Made by a program: the position numbers and the translations under genes
Notes under the pieces: generated by a model
What the model was told of the DNA's origin: nothing
The model's database searches: none
What the model saw: the letters and a program-made list of their open reading frames with translations, nothing else
Shown: positions 33,838 to 45,691 of the stretch, piece by piece
Numbering within the stretch: the first letter of the stretch is position 1
Layout: each line of letters opens with the position of its first letter
Assembly (NCBI RefSeq): GCF_025602895.1
Contig: NW_026516251.1
Coordinates: forward strand, 124,001-188,000
Length of the DNA: 64,000 nt
Source: Polychytrium aggregatum
Lineage: Eukaryota; Chytridiomycota; Chytridiomycetes; Polychytriales
Reading direction: 5' to 3'

Positions 33838-35723
33838 CTTTGACTCGGACGGGATATTTGATCCTGCCTCTGTCGAGCACCATAGAGCAAGCCAGGAAGA
33901 GGAGGAGCGCCTGCAATTGGTATAGTCTCTGTTACCTCACAAGTTAGATGCGGCACCCATAAGCAACATTGGTGGACGGCTCTCTGTAACAGTGGTCTCA
34001 CTGACAAGATGTGGTTGTACAGACTCTGGAGAAAACACAATTCAAGGCGTCGATGCTTGCGGACACGCTCAAGAGCTTTTCGCAGTTCCCGCCTTCGATC
34101 TATCGGCGGTCGCTGGCTTGTATGAGGATTCAACGAGGTATGCGTCCGTTGTGTTGGTGCGTAAAACCTGCGAGACAGTGAGTCTCTCCGTCGGACTTAC
34201 TGTCGTCTTTGCATATTAGTATGGAGACGCCACAGAGGTAGAATGGAGCGCAAGCGTATTCGTGAGGAGCAATACGCCGCAGCTACGATCATCCAGCGCA
34301 TGGCACGAAACAAGCTCAAGAAGCTCCGAGCGCGGAAGAACGAGGCTGCTGCGATAATTCAGCGAAACTGGAGAAAGCTCATGTACATCCGGCTGGCCCT
34401 TCTCCGTATGTATCAGTCGCCACAACATGCTTCCATAGGCCCCGACGGTGATTCTGTACGTTGACTTTTTTTGTTGCCGCAGGGTGCATATACCAGCAGC
34501 CCATTCCTGAGCTGCACCGATGTGCCGAAGTCATACAAAGAAAATGGAGGCATTGGTTCATGTTCCGCAACTCGCCCATTGCGACGAGATACAATGCTCG
34601 GATCGAGGGTGAGATCCAGCATCGGTCACTCTGGAGGAGACCATCTCGCTCGTTTGGCGGCTCGTTTCTGCTATATTGCGAGCTTCATATTCTCGTACTC
34701 ATGCCGTGCTCACGCCGTGCTCATGCCGTGCTCACGCCGTGCTCATGCCGTGCTCACGCTGTGCTCGTTCGAAAACCATAGTTCTCAATGTTGCTGCAAA
34801 CAAAATTATCAATTGGTGGCGACCGCTTTTCAAGAAAATCAACGAAACGAAGAAGATACGAGAGGTGCGTGTCCTCTGCAGCGCCGACAGATCGATGGCG
34901 TACAGTTGTGAATGTGGGCACGAATTTCGTAAGCGAGGCGATGCTGACAGCGGCGCTTTGAACCAACAGAGACACAAGGCCGCCACGGATATTCAAAGAG
35001 TGTACCGAGGTGTGGAACTACGCAAGGTTCATTGGCCGACGAGTTTTGCGGGGTCCGTTGGGTCTAACCATGCTGTTGACCTACAGGATACTACTTGCGG
35101 CAGCTCCTTCGCCCAGATTTGCGAGAAAGGCTGCGCAGACTTGGTGAATCCGTGGCATCCCATCGGTGGGTTTTGGACCGGCTGTCACGGTGCCGATGGC
35201 AATGCCACATGCTGGCACTCCGACACAGCGAGGCGGTGATGGGGATGTGATGCGAGAAGCAGACATCGATACTGTTTCCGGGACACTAACTCAGCATTCG
35301 CTGATACTCGGTCCTCACCAGGGAAGAGCTTTTCCGCATCCGTGGTGCATACATCTTGCAGAACGCTTGGAGAGCTTTCCTCGTCAAACGCGTCCGCTCC
35401 GATAAGATCAAAACAAGAAATAGGGCCGCCGCACGCATCCAGGCTTTCTGGAAGGGCTACTGGGTTCGCTCGCGTATGTCGCTGATCATGCCGGCGGTTT
35501 GGGCGGCAGCGAAGGTGTATATTGACTTGCACATGTCTGCGTTGTGCCTCTCACCGAGATATATCTGGTTGTCTCAGATATCCATCTGCGCTTCAGCTAT
35601 GGCGAGTCCGTGTTCCTGAATGCGGTGCAGCGGGCCATGAAAAACTGCCACTTTATCATCAAGATGTACAAGCCGTGTGGAATCGTCTGCCCACGACGAG
35701 ATTTATCGTCGCTGCACACCTGA
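33838..35723 (+). CDS. Multi-IQ-motif (calmodulin-binding) protein, possibly same gene as upstream SPRY exons
   Basis: From DFDSDGIFDPASVEHHRASQ onward, the exons encode a chain of IQ motifs: AAATIIQRMARNKLKKL, AAAIIQRNWRKLMYIRL, CAEVIQRKWRHWFMFRN, VAANKIINWWRPLFKK, AATDIQRVYRGVELRK, GAYILQNAWRAFLVKRV and AAARIQAFWKGYWVRSR. The final exon reads EIYLVVSDIHLRFSYGESVF and ends at the TGA 35721-35723. IQ motifs bind calmodulin or light chains, and such arrays occur in flagellar, spindle and unconventional-myosin-like proteins. No motor domain is present. Introns are short, and one carries a 12-bp repeat array. Whether this is a separate gene or the 3' half of the SPRY gene cannot be settled here. 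Confidence 0.65.
34701..34765. repeat. 12-bp tandem repeat in intron
   Basis: About five and a half copies of the unit ATGCCGTGCTCA/CACGCCGTGCTC lie within an intron of the IQ-motif gene (about 34609-34783). Confidence 0.9.
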
Positions 35724-35878
35724 CCGACTGGGTGGATCCAAGGCGGCGACCACAAAGATGCGTGCGATGTATTTGGAAACAGATGCAGTTCAGTTTATCG
35801 TAAAGGAGGAATGATGGTCATGCGTGTGCTTCTCAAAGACAGAAGCGAGCAGTGCACTTGGGCATTGTATCCGTTGGA

Positions 35879-37629
35879 TCACTTTGTGAGCGCCGCAACC
35901 TGCAACTGCGACTGATCCCACATCCGCGATAGTTTTTTGAGCTGCTCCAGAAACACGAATGTGAAGACTATGTGCGGCCTGGGCATCGAGAAGCGCAGTT
36001 GTGTCAATAGACTTGTGAGTGTTCCGAGGGCCACACTCAGCACACTACACTTACCCGATGCGCATGTAATGTGCCGTGAAGCCTTTGTAGAGCGCAGCCA
36101 CGCCCTCGGCCCGAACAGTCTTCATGATGCAGTCGAGTGTGCCCGAATACAGGACTCCATGTCCGCCAGTTGCTTTTTGGTTGTACTAGATGTCGTCGGC
36201 ATGGGGAATCGGTGAGAAGGTGCACTTTCGGACATTTCTCTCTCTCCAAACTCAAGAACGAATCGATTATACTAGGGGCACCGCCGTCACGTCGACGATC
36301 AGCGACAGCACAAGCAAGTGCAGCCACAGCATCGAGCCCATCGGCGGTTGGCTCCCGTTACATTGCGGCCGATCAAGCGTACAGCAAGCAGCGAGCTCGC
36401 CGCACACTTGGTTAAACTTGTCACCCACCATTCTTGTCATGGTCACGTCAAAAGGATTCATGGCTATGCACATCAACAAGCCCGTGATACTGCTTGCGGC
36501 CAGATGCAGGTCGAGGTTGCCATCGCCATACGGGCCGAGATGGAACCATCCTGTGCCCTTCAAGAGCTGCTTGGACTTGTCGTAGCTCGCCAGCTGGACA
36601 GCCGAGGCAACACCGGACCGGAACATGGCGGCATCCACACCTCTCCACAATCCGCGGAGGCCTTCGTTTCGGTAGATGATCTGCAGTGACCGGAGGGTGC
36701 CTTGCGTGACGTAGGCATGCTGGTGTCCGACCGACGACAGCTCAGGAGAATAGGACTGCATTCGCTATAAACCGAGCGATGTGGGATCGATTGAAGCGGT
36801 ACGGATGGAGACGATGTCAGAGGGCTTCAACACTGGAAATGCCACCAGCACAGGCTCCAACACCAAGTGGCCTCCGCTTCGTTGGCCGGGCATTCCCGGT
36901 CGGCCCAGGCCGCGCCGTCAGGTGCTCACCGTTTTGACGAGGAACAGCGGACTGGCTGTCAGGGCACCAAGAATGCCGCTCGTTGCGCCGGCAGCCAGCA
37001 TCACTGGAAGCGAATTGTGCTGGCTGTTTGACGACCACAGCTGGCCAATGACTTGCTGGTAGAACTGCTTGATGGGCTCGTACAGGCCGATACGACAGCC
37101 GTTATTGAATAACTGGTAGCCATAGGCAGGAATCAGACCCTTCTGGAGGCCGCGGATTCCCTCGTTCCTCCTGATGGTGATCAGCGCAGAGAAGGCATTT
37201 CCATAGAGCTTGCCACCGTTGGAGGTCTTTGAGAGCTCGCCCTGGAGCTGCAGCCGGGTCTTGACCACTTCCATTGGATTGGTGAGGGTGGCTGAGGCTG
37301 GGTTCCGTGAATAGACAGATGTGGTGAGAGCCCTGCACATGTTAAGCTTGCAGAATCAACCGGTGAAAGTGATGGCGAAGGCCGTGGGCGGCCACCCGAA
37401 TGGAGCTGCATCACGCTGATCCACGATAGCGACGAGCCGGATATCGAGCGCTCAGAGACGGAAGCGCCAGAGGCCCAGCCAGTGGGTCTTGTGTGGAATT
37501 CAGCATGTCATCGGTGCTAGGGGCGGACGATCGGGGCCAGAGTCGCAAATAGACATTACCACATGCGGCGATGGAGGCCATAGCGAATCCTCGGGCATGG
37601 CCGAGGAAGGTGACGTTATCGGAGGACAT
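35879..37629 (-). CDS. OAC1: Mitochondrial carrier, OAC1/SLC25A34-35 type
   Basis: A six-helix inner-membrane carrier, likely exchanging oxaloacetate, sulfate or related dicarboxylates. Exon 1 (37629-37560) encodes MSSDNVTFLGHARGFAMASI. It splices to exon 2 (37297-36930), giving AACASATLTNPMEVVKTRLQ, the first carrier signature. Exon 2 continues with KTSNGGKLYGNAFSAL, GIRGLQKGLIPAYGYQ and ends ASPLFLVKT. Exon 3 (36764-36429) joins to make the second signature PLFLVKTRMQ, then QIIYRNEGLRGLWRGVDAAM and the third signature AMNPFDVTMTRM. Exon 4 holds YNQKATGGHGVLYSGTLDCI and GVAALYKGFTAHYMRIG. Exon 5 has RPHIVFTFVFLEQLKKLSRM with the stop at 35879-35881. All three PxD/ExxK/R repeats are intact. 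Substrate assignment rests on overall resemblance only. Confidence 0.88.
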
Positions 37630-37759
37630 CTTGGCTGGCAACGCTGTGCAGACACTGTGCAGAAATGTAGAAATGCAGATGATGTGCACCCAATCTTGGA
37701 ATGCAGCCCGCAGACGATCAGCCTCCTTCAGCCCGACCGATCCAGAGGAGCAGAGGCCG

Positions 37760-37790
<31 letters not shown>

Positions 37791-38158
37791 GGTGGTGGTG
37801 GGGGCAGCGGACGCATTTGCTCTGGGTTGTGCCTGACAGCTCAGCCGGTCGCACACAAAAACGCCATCGAAAAATAGCCGCCGTCGCGATTGGCCCAGTG
37901 GCCGTGCCGGTCACGCCAGCGCTGCGCACAGCAAGGACCGCGAGACACGCCCCACGACACGCATCAGACCCGTTTGCAACCCGAATCGATGGCCCTGGGA
38001 TGGCTCCGAGCATGCCAGCTCCATGTGTATTCATCAGAAGACCCCGTCGATGGCTGTGGTCTGCGGGAAGCAGCTGGGGCCAGGCCGTGTGTCTTGGCCG
38101 CGATATATCGGCGATGGCACAGCATCCATGGTCGGTGGCAATGCACCCACACGCACAG
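37630..38158. other. OAC1 promoter / MMS19 3' flank
   Basis: The 529 bp between the carrier start and the MMS19 stop hold the carrier promoter. It contains a (GAT)n(GGT)n tract. I see no gene in it. Confidence 0.5.
37759..37802. repeat. (GAT)n(GGT)n microsatellite
   Basis: Five ATG/GAT triplets are followed by about nine GTG/GGT triplets, about 130 bp upstream of the OAC1-like start codon. Confidence 0.93.
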
Positions 38159-41100
38159 CTAGTTGCTCTTCTTGGGACCGGTGAGCAAATACCACTTGTT
38201 CCGGCTGTTGGCAGCCTCCTTGCGAACGGCTCGCTTAGTGTCGTCCAAGGCGGGGGCAAGGCCGCTCAGAACGACGGGCTTGAAGGGATGGAGATCAGAG
38301 TAGGCCAGCGCAGAGGGAAGCATGCCAATACAACGTATGGCGCCAACTCGGACGGGCTAATGGGGTTCACGGAACGGAAGCACATTGGTCAGCACTGGCG
38401 CCGCTTTCCATGGCTCTGCCCAGGATCTCTTCGCTGCTAAGCGCCATCGCGAGTAGCCCAATGACGTATCAACTCACGATTTTGTTTGTCTGCTCGGCAT
38501 CCACTTGCGTCAGCTTCAAGAGGAGGGGCACGAAGGTCGACAGGTGTGTCGTCACCAGGTCTGGCACATCCTTGAGCATAGACTGCAGCGTGGCCAGCGT
38601 GCTGAGCTTGAGCGTTGAATCAGCCGATTCCAACGACGGTATGATCAACGGAACCAGCTACATAGGAGCGACAGGCCGCCGAGATAACAATGCCACGACA
38701 GCGTGAGTCAAGGCAGCCGGATGACGGGCGAGTCGCTGGTGGAGCAAGCCGTATCTATGGCATCGATACCCAAGGACCAGTGATACACACCGAAGGCAGA
38801 GCGCCCAACAGGACTTGTTTCGGCGCGTTGCTGAGGAAGTACGACAGAGCCACAAGGTAGTTCGATTTGGCACCCGGGCCGGACGCATTGAATCCAGACG
38901 AAATCTTGGGGACAGCTTCAGCGAACAGACGCTGCTTGTACAAAGGCTGTCGAGCGAGACAATGAACGAACGATGGAAATCAGCACGACCGTCCGCTGCA
39001 GTCCCTGTGCGGTGCTGAGACACATACCTTGACTGTGCAAAATGCCTTCTTGGTCAGGATCGAATCGTCAGACTCCTTTACGACGATGCTCAAGGCCCGA
39101 GCAGCATCGAGGCCCAGAGTCTGGTTTTCGATGAGAGCGAGCAGATCGCGGGCCATCTCGTAGCCAAGCTTGCTGGATTTAATCACCAGGCCTTTGGTGA
39201 GCTGCAAACGCAGGAAAAGGGGGGGGGTTAACAGCCGTACTCTTGTGGTGCGTTCGGTCGTGTCAAAACTCTGTCCGAGTCAGTATACTCAAGCTGGCTG
39301 CTTGCGTTTCCTACCCATCCATAAACGAGAATCAAATGCTGCCTCTGGGGCATGCTGCCCGTCCCGGCGGAGATGAGGGCCCACAGCTGCTGTTTGACGT
39401 CAGCGCAAAGTGTCTCCGAGGCTTTCTCTGTGCGGTGGGCCAAAGGAGAAGGGTCAGTGGGCTTTTGGATGCTTCCTTTCACGATGAACTGCTGGGTGGC
39501 CTCGGCATACCATCGGCCCCTTTGTTAATGATCGTTGCTGCAATCTGGGCCAGCGAACCAAACCAGATTGCCGTGGCTTCATCTACTGTCGCCTCCGACG
39601 CATCTAGCATTGGTTGCACGAGGGTCTTGACAAACTGGACCTCTGATCCGCCTGGCAGAGGCACTGTGGAGCGAAGGCAGCAGGCAACCGAGGCAAGAGG
39701 CTGGACAAGCACACGCTGCGAGGGCGATGCGAGAGGCTGCGAGTGTCGAGAAGGATGAATGAGCAGCTGAGCATAGCCAAGAGACACATCGTACGGAGCG
39801 ATATACCGCCCATTCAACCCACCGAGAGCGGCCTCCAGGTGGCACGAAGGGCTTGGTCAGAAACGACGGCCTCGATGTCGCTCTCGATGAAAATCCGATA
39901 AACAAAGCTGGCGACTTCAGACTGCTCGCTGGAGACACAGAGACTGCGGGTCAGCAACAAACATGGCTCGTGCGGGATGACTGCGGCCATGGCAAGTGGT
40001 CAAGCATGAAGAGATGTGACCTACGTGAGAGGAAGCTCGCGCACGACGAGACCAAGAATGCTGGACAGCTTGTGCACCAGGCTTGCTGCGAGGGTCTGCT
40101 TGGACACGAGGCTGTTCACAACGAGCATCCGGAACATGGGTTTGACGACGCTGTCGACGCATTGCTTCAGCACATCGGCCTTATTGTCTGCCGTCTCGTC
40201 TTCGGCGTGGGTCCGCAGAACTGCAGCGATGGCATCGATCACATCCTCTGTGAACGGGAGACCGCTTTCCAGCTCCAAATGCTCTATAGGGCGGCGCGTT
40301 TCCAAAGACAAAATGTCAAAGAACCACCACAGAGCACTGCATGTTCGGCTGTGCTGATCTCTGCGTGTTTGAGTGATTGTGGCTCACTTGACAGCACAAA
40401 GTAGGGTACCAAGTCTAGCAATCGCAACGCGGATGGCTGTGATCAACATCCCGGGTGGTGGCCTTACCGTTCAAGATTCGAATCAGTCCAGGAACGATGA
40501 CATCAAAGATATCGGGACGGATGCTCTCCTTTGTCAGGGCCTCGAGGTACAGCTTGGTGTTGTGTGTGTAATTTTGTGGATGGGTGTCTGAAAATAGCAG
40601 CATATTTCATCAGCTCTGGCCATTCGCCAGATAGGGCAGCGAGTGGCAGCAGACATGAACGCCATACCCCGCAGGAGTGCCAGGAGCGGGGACACAGAAA
40701 GCTCCAAAACGATATCAGCCCGGCTGTCCGAAACGGCCACGATGGCTTGGACGGCTTCATTGTATATCTCGACATCCACATCGCCCGTTATCAAGCTGTT
40801 CCAAAGCTGAACTACGGCCCGTATCTTGAGAGCATAGTGGCTGTTTAGTTGATACTCCACTCGAAGTGTTGTTGGCGTCGGCTGGACTGTAAGCACAAGA
40901 CACCTACCTCAATTTCGGCAAGGCAACCAAGGTGAAGGGCCAACTCAAGAAGGGCCTTGATCGACACCAGTCGAACAGGGGCGTACTCTGATGCCAAGAT
41001 GGCAGACACCCGGAACACTTCCAAGAGTCGATCTTTGTAGGCCAGAACAGGGAATTCTACCTCCCCGTCAACTGTGAAGCAAAGGACAGCAGCTCCGTCA

Positions 41101-43185
41101 GCCCAGTGAGTGTCGCCAATGTCGCAGACTACCCCAATCTTTGATGCTATCGTGCCTACCCTGCCGAGTTGATCCGGATGTGCCGTAAAGCTCACGACTT
41201 GCCACCAGCAGCTGAAGGAGCACGTCCATGAGCACCTTTCGGCAAACCGGCCGCTCTTCGGTCTTGAGCCACTCGAGCAGGACAGGCATAGCCTGCGATA
41301 CGATGAACTGGTTGGCGGGATCTGGAGAACGGCGATGCATCAGTGGCTGCAATTGGCTTCGCTCTGGCATACTTCATTGCAACAGCACCAGCCGACTCTC
41401 ACCAGAGGTTGCCGAAATGCAAGCGATGATTCTGCCGCTGCCCTTGGCGAATTTGTGGTCAGGGTCCTTCAAATATCCAAGGCACTTGTCTGTAGCCTCT
41501 TTGAGCAGGCCGCCAAATGCATCTTGCTTGTTTGTAGTGGCCGCAAGCGAGAGTGTTTGGGAAATGGCTTTGAGAGCATCCAAAGCAGCCGTCTGGAGCT
41601 CGTCGTTCGAGGCATGGAAGACTTCTTCGCTCAGGAGCTGCCATAGCCGATCGGTGTGGGGAACTAGGCACTCGGATCCATATGTCGCAGCACCGCTGAC
41701 CAAAGCCTCCATCGAGTCACGCTTTGCACTGATCGAACTCGACGACAGCTTCTCAAGCAAGAACGGGACAGCAAGGGGGCCGAAGAGGAACGATCCGGTG
41801 ATACATTCCCTAGCAGAGAGAGAGAGGGGCGGGTGAGATCCTCCGTGCGTGGTCGGGTGAGGTATGGAGCGGGTGTCGGCGTCGATCCTACCTTAGGCCC
41901 AGCCGGAGATCATCGGCGGTGATTCCATAGATGTCATCCGGAGGCGGTCTGAAAGTGATTGGGAAGTAGCAGGACACGACTTCGAATAGATCCTGTTCCA
42001 AACCAAGGGGCCGCGGCGACAGGGTGAGATACAGCTGCGTTGCATGCTCTCACAGCCGTGATATCACAAGCGACGACCTTAGAATCCCCGAGGACTCTGC
42101 GGTTACCTCGGTGTGTCCGGCAATGTCCATATGGCGCAAAATGCTCTTGATCGACCTGAATGACAGCATGAGGTTTCGGGGATCCTTTTCGCCATCGATA
42201 CACTGGATAAAGCCACCAACAAAGTCTTTGTGGGCCTTACTCAGACCTGTGTGTGCGATGGATGTGAGTGCACTGGGGGAAGTCCTTCGCCAAGGAGTCG
42301 ATACTCATCGACCCACTGACCCACTCGATCGATGCCGGACACACCATACCGTCGGCGTGGTTGCTGAGGAGATAATCAAATATACGGAGGACGGAATGGC
42401 GAACGGTTTGCTGGAAATCCTGGACCGACAGCTCGTCAAAGATCCTGTTGGATAAGGTCAAGAGCCGGGTCAGACAAGGGATCCGCCCAGGACGTTCGGG
42501 TTTTGCAACTTGCGAGCACAGCAAGCGCTTGCTTGCAGACGCACCGCTTGGGGATTTCGAGGACATCGAGCTTTGGAAGGCACTCGAGCGAGAGCAGCTG
42601 AAAGATACCCTTGAGGGCATCGCCGACGCTTGGAGTATCGTGCAGGCGGTCCAAGAAGAAGCTCAGAAGAACGGACGCTGATGGGAGCAAACCAGACACA
42701 CGGGGGCAGTTAGGAAACGCCCGCCATGAATCGTGTCCGCATATACAGCGAGGCTGGCTCTGCTCAGAAGCAATAGTGGAGCGCCGCTTGATCGTACCAG
42801 CCTTGGTGCCGACGGACTCGGGCTTGAGCCGAGCCAGAGTGTCGGAGAGCAGCCCGACCCCTCTGGAGCGCACAAATGGATCCGAGTTGGTCAGCGTGGG
42901 CCCCAGCAGCTCGACCAGGACAAATAACTCGCCGGAAGACGCATCGATGCGGGCGGCGATGGATTCGAGCGCATGGCGGTGGGCGGACGAGTCCGCGGTG
43001 GCCTTCAACGAGGCATCGATCTCTGTCTGCATTTCTGTTGCCGTGGGCTGTGCGATGGATTTGGCGTGCTGATGGATGCTTGTATGGGTCGACGGCAGCT
43101 CGGATGCGGTGTCGCCGTCGGTGCAGTCGCCCAGAACGAATGACAGGGATGCGATCGATCGATCAACAGGACCGCCGTTTGTCAT
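38159..43185 (-). CDS. MMS19: MMS19 (Met18) cytosolic Fe-S assembly factor
   Basis: MMS19 is a HEAT-repeat scaffold of the cytosolic iron-sulfur targeting complex (with CIAO1 and CIAO2B) that delivers clusters to DNA polymerases, primase, XPD and others. The start MTNGGPVDRSIASLSF is at 43185. Family segments follow in order: LLGPTLTNSDPFVRSRGVGL with LLSDTL (the conserved N-terminal HEAT), ASVLLSFFLDRLHDTPS, GDALKGIFQLL, QDFQQTVRHSVLRIFDYLLS, DFVGGFIQCIDGEKDPRNL, LFEVVSCYFPITFRPPPDD then YGITADDLRLGLR (the MMS19 signature), PFLLEKLSSSSISAKRDSM, and many HEAT helices. The last exon has DLHPFKPVVLSGLAPALDD, TKRAVRKEAANSRNKWYLL and the stop at 38159-38161. There are at least ten exons. Substrate link to TFIIH: XPD is a client, while XPB encoded at 14.8-18.4 kb is its partner. 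Confidence 0.92.
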
Positions 43186-43502
43186 CCGACATCGATAAGC
43201 GGCGGCTGCGCAGCCGCCAATATGGATTTAATAACTGCGCTGCGCTGTTTTCTGTCGGCCCACCGGAGTTTCTGTTCGGAAGGACGATCGGCTGCACCCG
43301 AACGGCATAACAGCCAGGCGTGCGACTTGGCCCGCTCGTCTCTGTTCCTGCAAAGGTCGCTGTTGGCTGAGTCTCCCACAACCCAACCAAGCCAAGCCAA
43401 GCCAACCCAAGCCAACCCAAGTCCCGCGGGATCGCCCACCGACGAGATCAACCCGCCATATCAACGGCCGCAAGATTACCCAAGCCAAAACCACCTCCCG
43501 CC
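43186..43502. promoter_or_regulatory. Bidirectional promoter MMS19 / MTD1
   Basis: The 317 bp between divergent starts contain six to seven CCAAG/CCAAC pentamers at 43382-43425, a short minisatellite. I see no clear TATA box. Confidence 0.5.
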
Positions 43503-45356
43503 ATGTCATCTACCTGCCGAGTCGTCCAGGCATCCGAGGTCGCTGCCCGCTTCAGGTAATGCCAGCCGACTGCAGGGATGCGTTCGCATTGAGCGGCATC
43601 CACGTTGAGCACTGGCATAGCCCGACCCAATATGCAGACGATTGCCACACGCAGCATATTCTTGGTGAAAGGGCCGATGCCCAGATTGCGCGTGGCCTGG
43701 ATCCGAATAGGAGAGTGACATCGGGCGCAGGGCCATCCGGGTGCTGCGGACGACGTTGGCAGTCGAACGGCCATGGGCTGCCATCAGACCGGATCGGTGC
43801 GGGCCTGTGACAGCCGCAGTGCGCCGGTACCGACGCTGGATTCGCACGGTCTGACGAATGCGGCTGCTCCTCTCGATAAACGCAGCCAAGAAATCAAGGC
43901 GGGCATATCCGAAAAGCAGGTCTCCCCGCTGCTGGTGGGATTCCTTGCCAATGAGGATCCTGCGGCCCATACCTACGCGCAATGGACCCAGAAGGCTTGC
44001 GAGGCTCTTGGCCTCCGATTTGAGCTGCGTGTCTGCTCGCGCACCGAGCTGGAAGACAAGGTCGTCGATGCCAACGTCGACGATAACGTCCATGGCATCA
44101 TGGTCTACTACCCCGTCTTTGGCGGCTCCCAGGTAACGCCTGGCCACCAAGCATTCAAATGCTGTCGACTCCCCCCCCGGCAGTCCAGCCATTTCCATCT
44201 TGCCACGGGGATTCAGCGCTCGCCGTATGATTCATCCGATCGAGATAGACGCCGATCTAACAGCAACGGCTGTGCACCATGCAGGACCAGTACATTCAAA
44301 ACATTGTCAGCGTCCAGAAGGATGTTGAGGTGAGGCTCCGCTGTCGTCGCCGACGTCGCTGCCGGTGCTTAAAGGCCGGCATGCTCACCCACCCGAAACA
44401 CCAATCTCCCAGGGCCTTTCCCACACCTACCGATACAACATGTACCACAACATCCGCTACCTTGACAAAGAGGAGAAAGTCAAGTGCATCATTCCCTGTA
44501 CTCCTCTGGCGGTGATCAAGGTAGGTGTTGGTACTTGTTTCCTGGTTCTCGTGCGATGCGGGCTCCTTGTGATGATGTGTGGAGAGATCGATGGAGCTCC
44601 CAAGCTGCTAAGGCTGTACTCTCGGGTCCAGCGAAGTCTCCTCACCGAATGCCCTTTGGCCAACCCCACAGATTCTGGAGTACGTCGGGGCGTACAACCC
44701 CATCATCCCATACGGCAACCGACTGTTTGGAAAAACCATCACCGTCATCAACCGCAGTGAAGTCGTTGGACGGCCGCTGGCCGCACTGATGGCCAACGAT
44801 GGCGCGAGGGTATTCTCGGTGGACGAGTTTGGAATCCTCGAATTCACTCGAGGCCAAGGTATCAAGCTCAACAAGCACGAGGTTGGTCGTCGTCCGTGCC
44901 GTTTATCGGCTTGTGTTTGGATCGTGCAGTCCCCACTCTCCCCAAGCGATCGCTGCCTGCATGGAATGGATGGGGGAGTGTCCGTTGGCGGTCGGCGCGG
45001 CTCCAACGCCGCAGCGCTGCCAAGAAATGTTGCTGAACTGTATTGGTGGACATACCCCGCGGAATACTGCTGCTGGTGATAAAACCCGCTAGATCAAGGA
45101 GTCCAGCGTGAAGCTCGAGGAAGCTCTGTCTATTTCGGACGTCGTGATCACGGGTGTGCCCTCTCCAAACTACAAGATGAAGACCGCTTCCCTCAAGGAC
45201 GGCGTCATTGCCATCAACTTTTCGACCTTCAAGAACTACGATCAGGACATCCAAGAAAAGGCGTCGATCTTTGTGCCCTCTGTCGGCAAGGTCACGATTG
45301 CCATGCTTCAAAGGAATCTGCTGAGATGCTACGACTACATGCAATTGGCCAAGTAA
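43503..45356 (+). CDS. MTD1: NAD-dependent methylenetetrahydrofolate dehydrogenase
   Basis: This enzyme oxidises 5,10-methylene-THF to methenyl-THF in cytosolic one-carbon metabolism. Exons: 43503-43555, 43820-44132, 44285-44329, 44413-44520, 44672-44881 and 45093-45356. The protein begins MSSTCRVVQASEVAARF. It continues with the catalytic-domain region SPLLVGFLANEDPAAHTYAQ, containing the Y near which the catalytic residue lies, and VHGIMVYYPVFGGSQDQYIQ. The NAD-binding half has IPYGNRLFGKTITVINRSEV, VGRPLAALMANDGARVFSVD, ISDVVITGVPSPNYKMKT and AINFSTFKN. It ends LLRCYDYMQLAK. The length, about 330 residues, and lack of a formyl-THF synthetase domain identify the monofunctional fungal MTD1 type. 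Confidence 0.95.
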
Positions 45357-45691
45357 GCCTCTGTGCAGGACAGTCCGCGCAAGACACAAGAAGGAGAGGG
45401 AGAGGAGGCTCTTGGCCCCCCCCCCGACCTTCTGAATACAGTGTCTGCGATCCCTGCCCGCTGTAATCGACGACAGCGACACTCTGTTGTCCAGCCGGCG
45501 AGGCGGATTGTGTTCGGGACACTGGAGGGGATGAGTTTCGACCCAGGTAACAGCATGCGGACTCTCTCGCAGAAGCAGGACTGTGCCACGAACGGTCAAA
45601 ACATGTATTTGAATCATACGAGAACGAGTGACGACTCTGGGACTCGCATTGGAGATGCCGTTCCCTTGGGTGCACATCGCGGAGAGCCCTC
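45357..45691. other. Convergent intergenic region
   Basis: Between MTD1 (+) and the HNH-like protein gene (-). It contains a run of nine to ten C at 45417. No gene seen. Confidence 0.5.
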
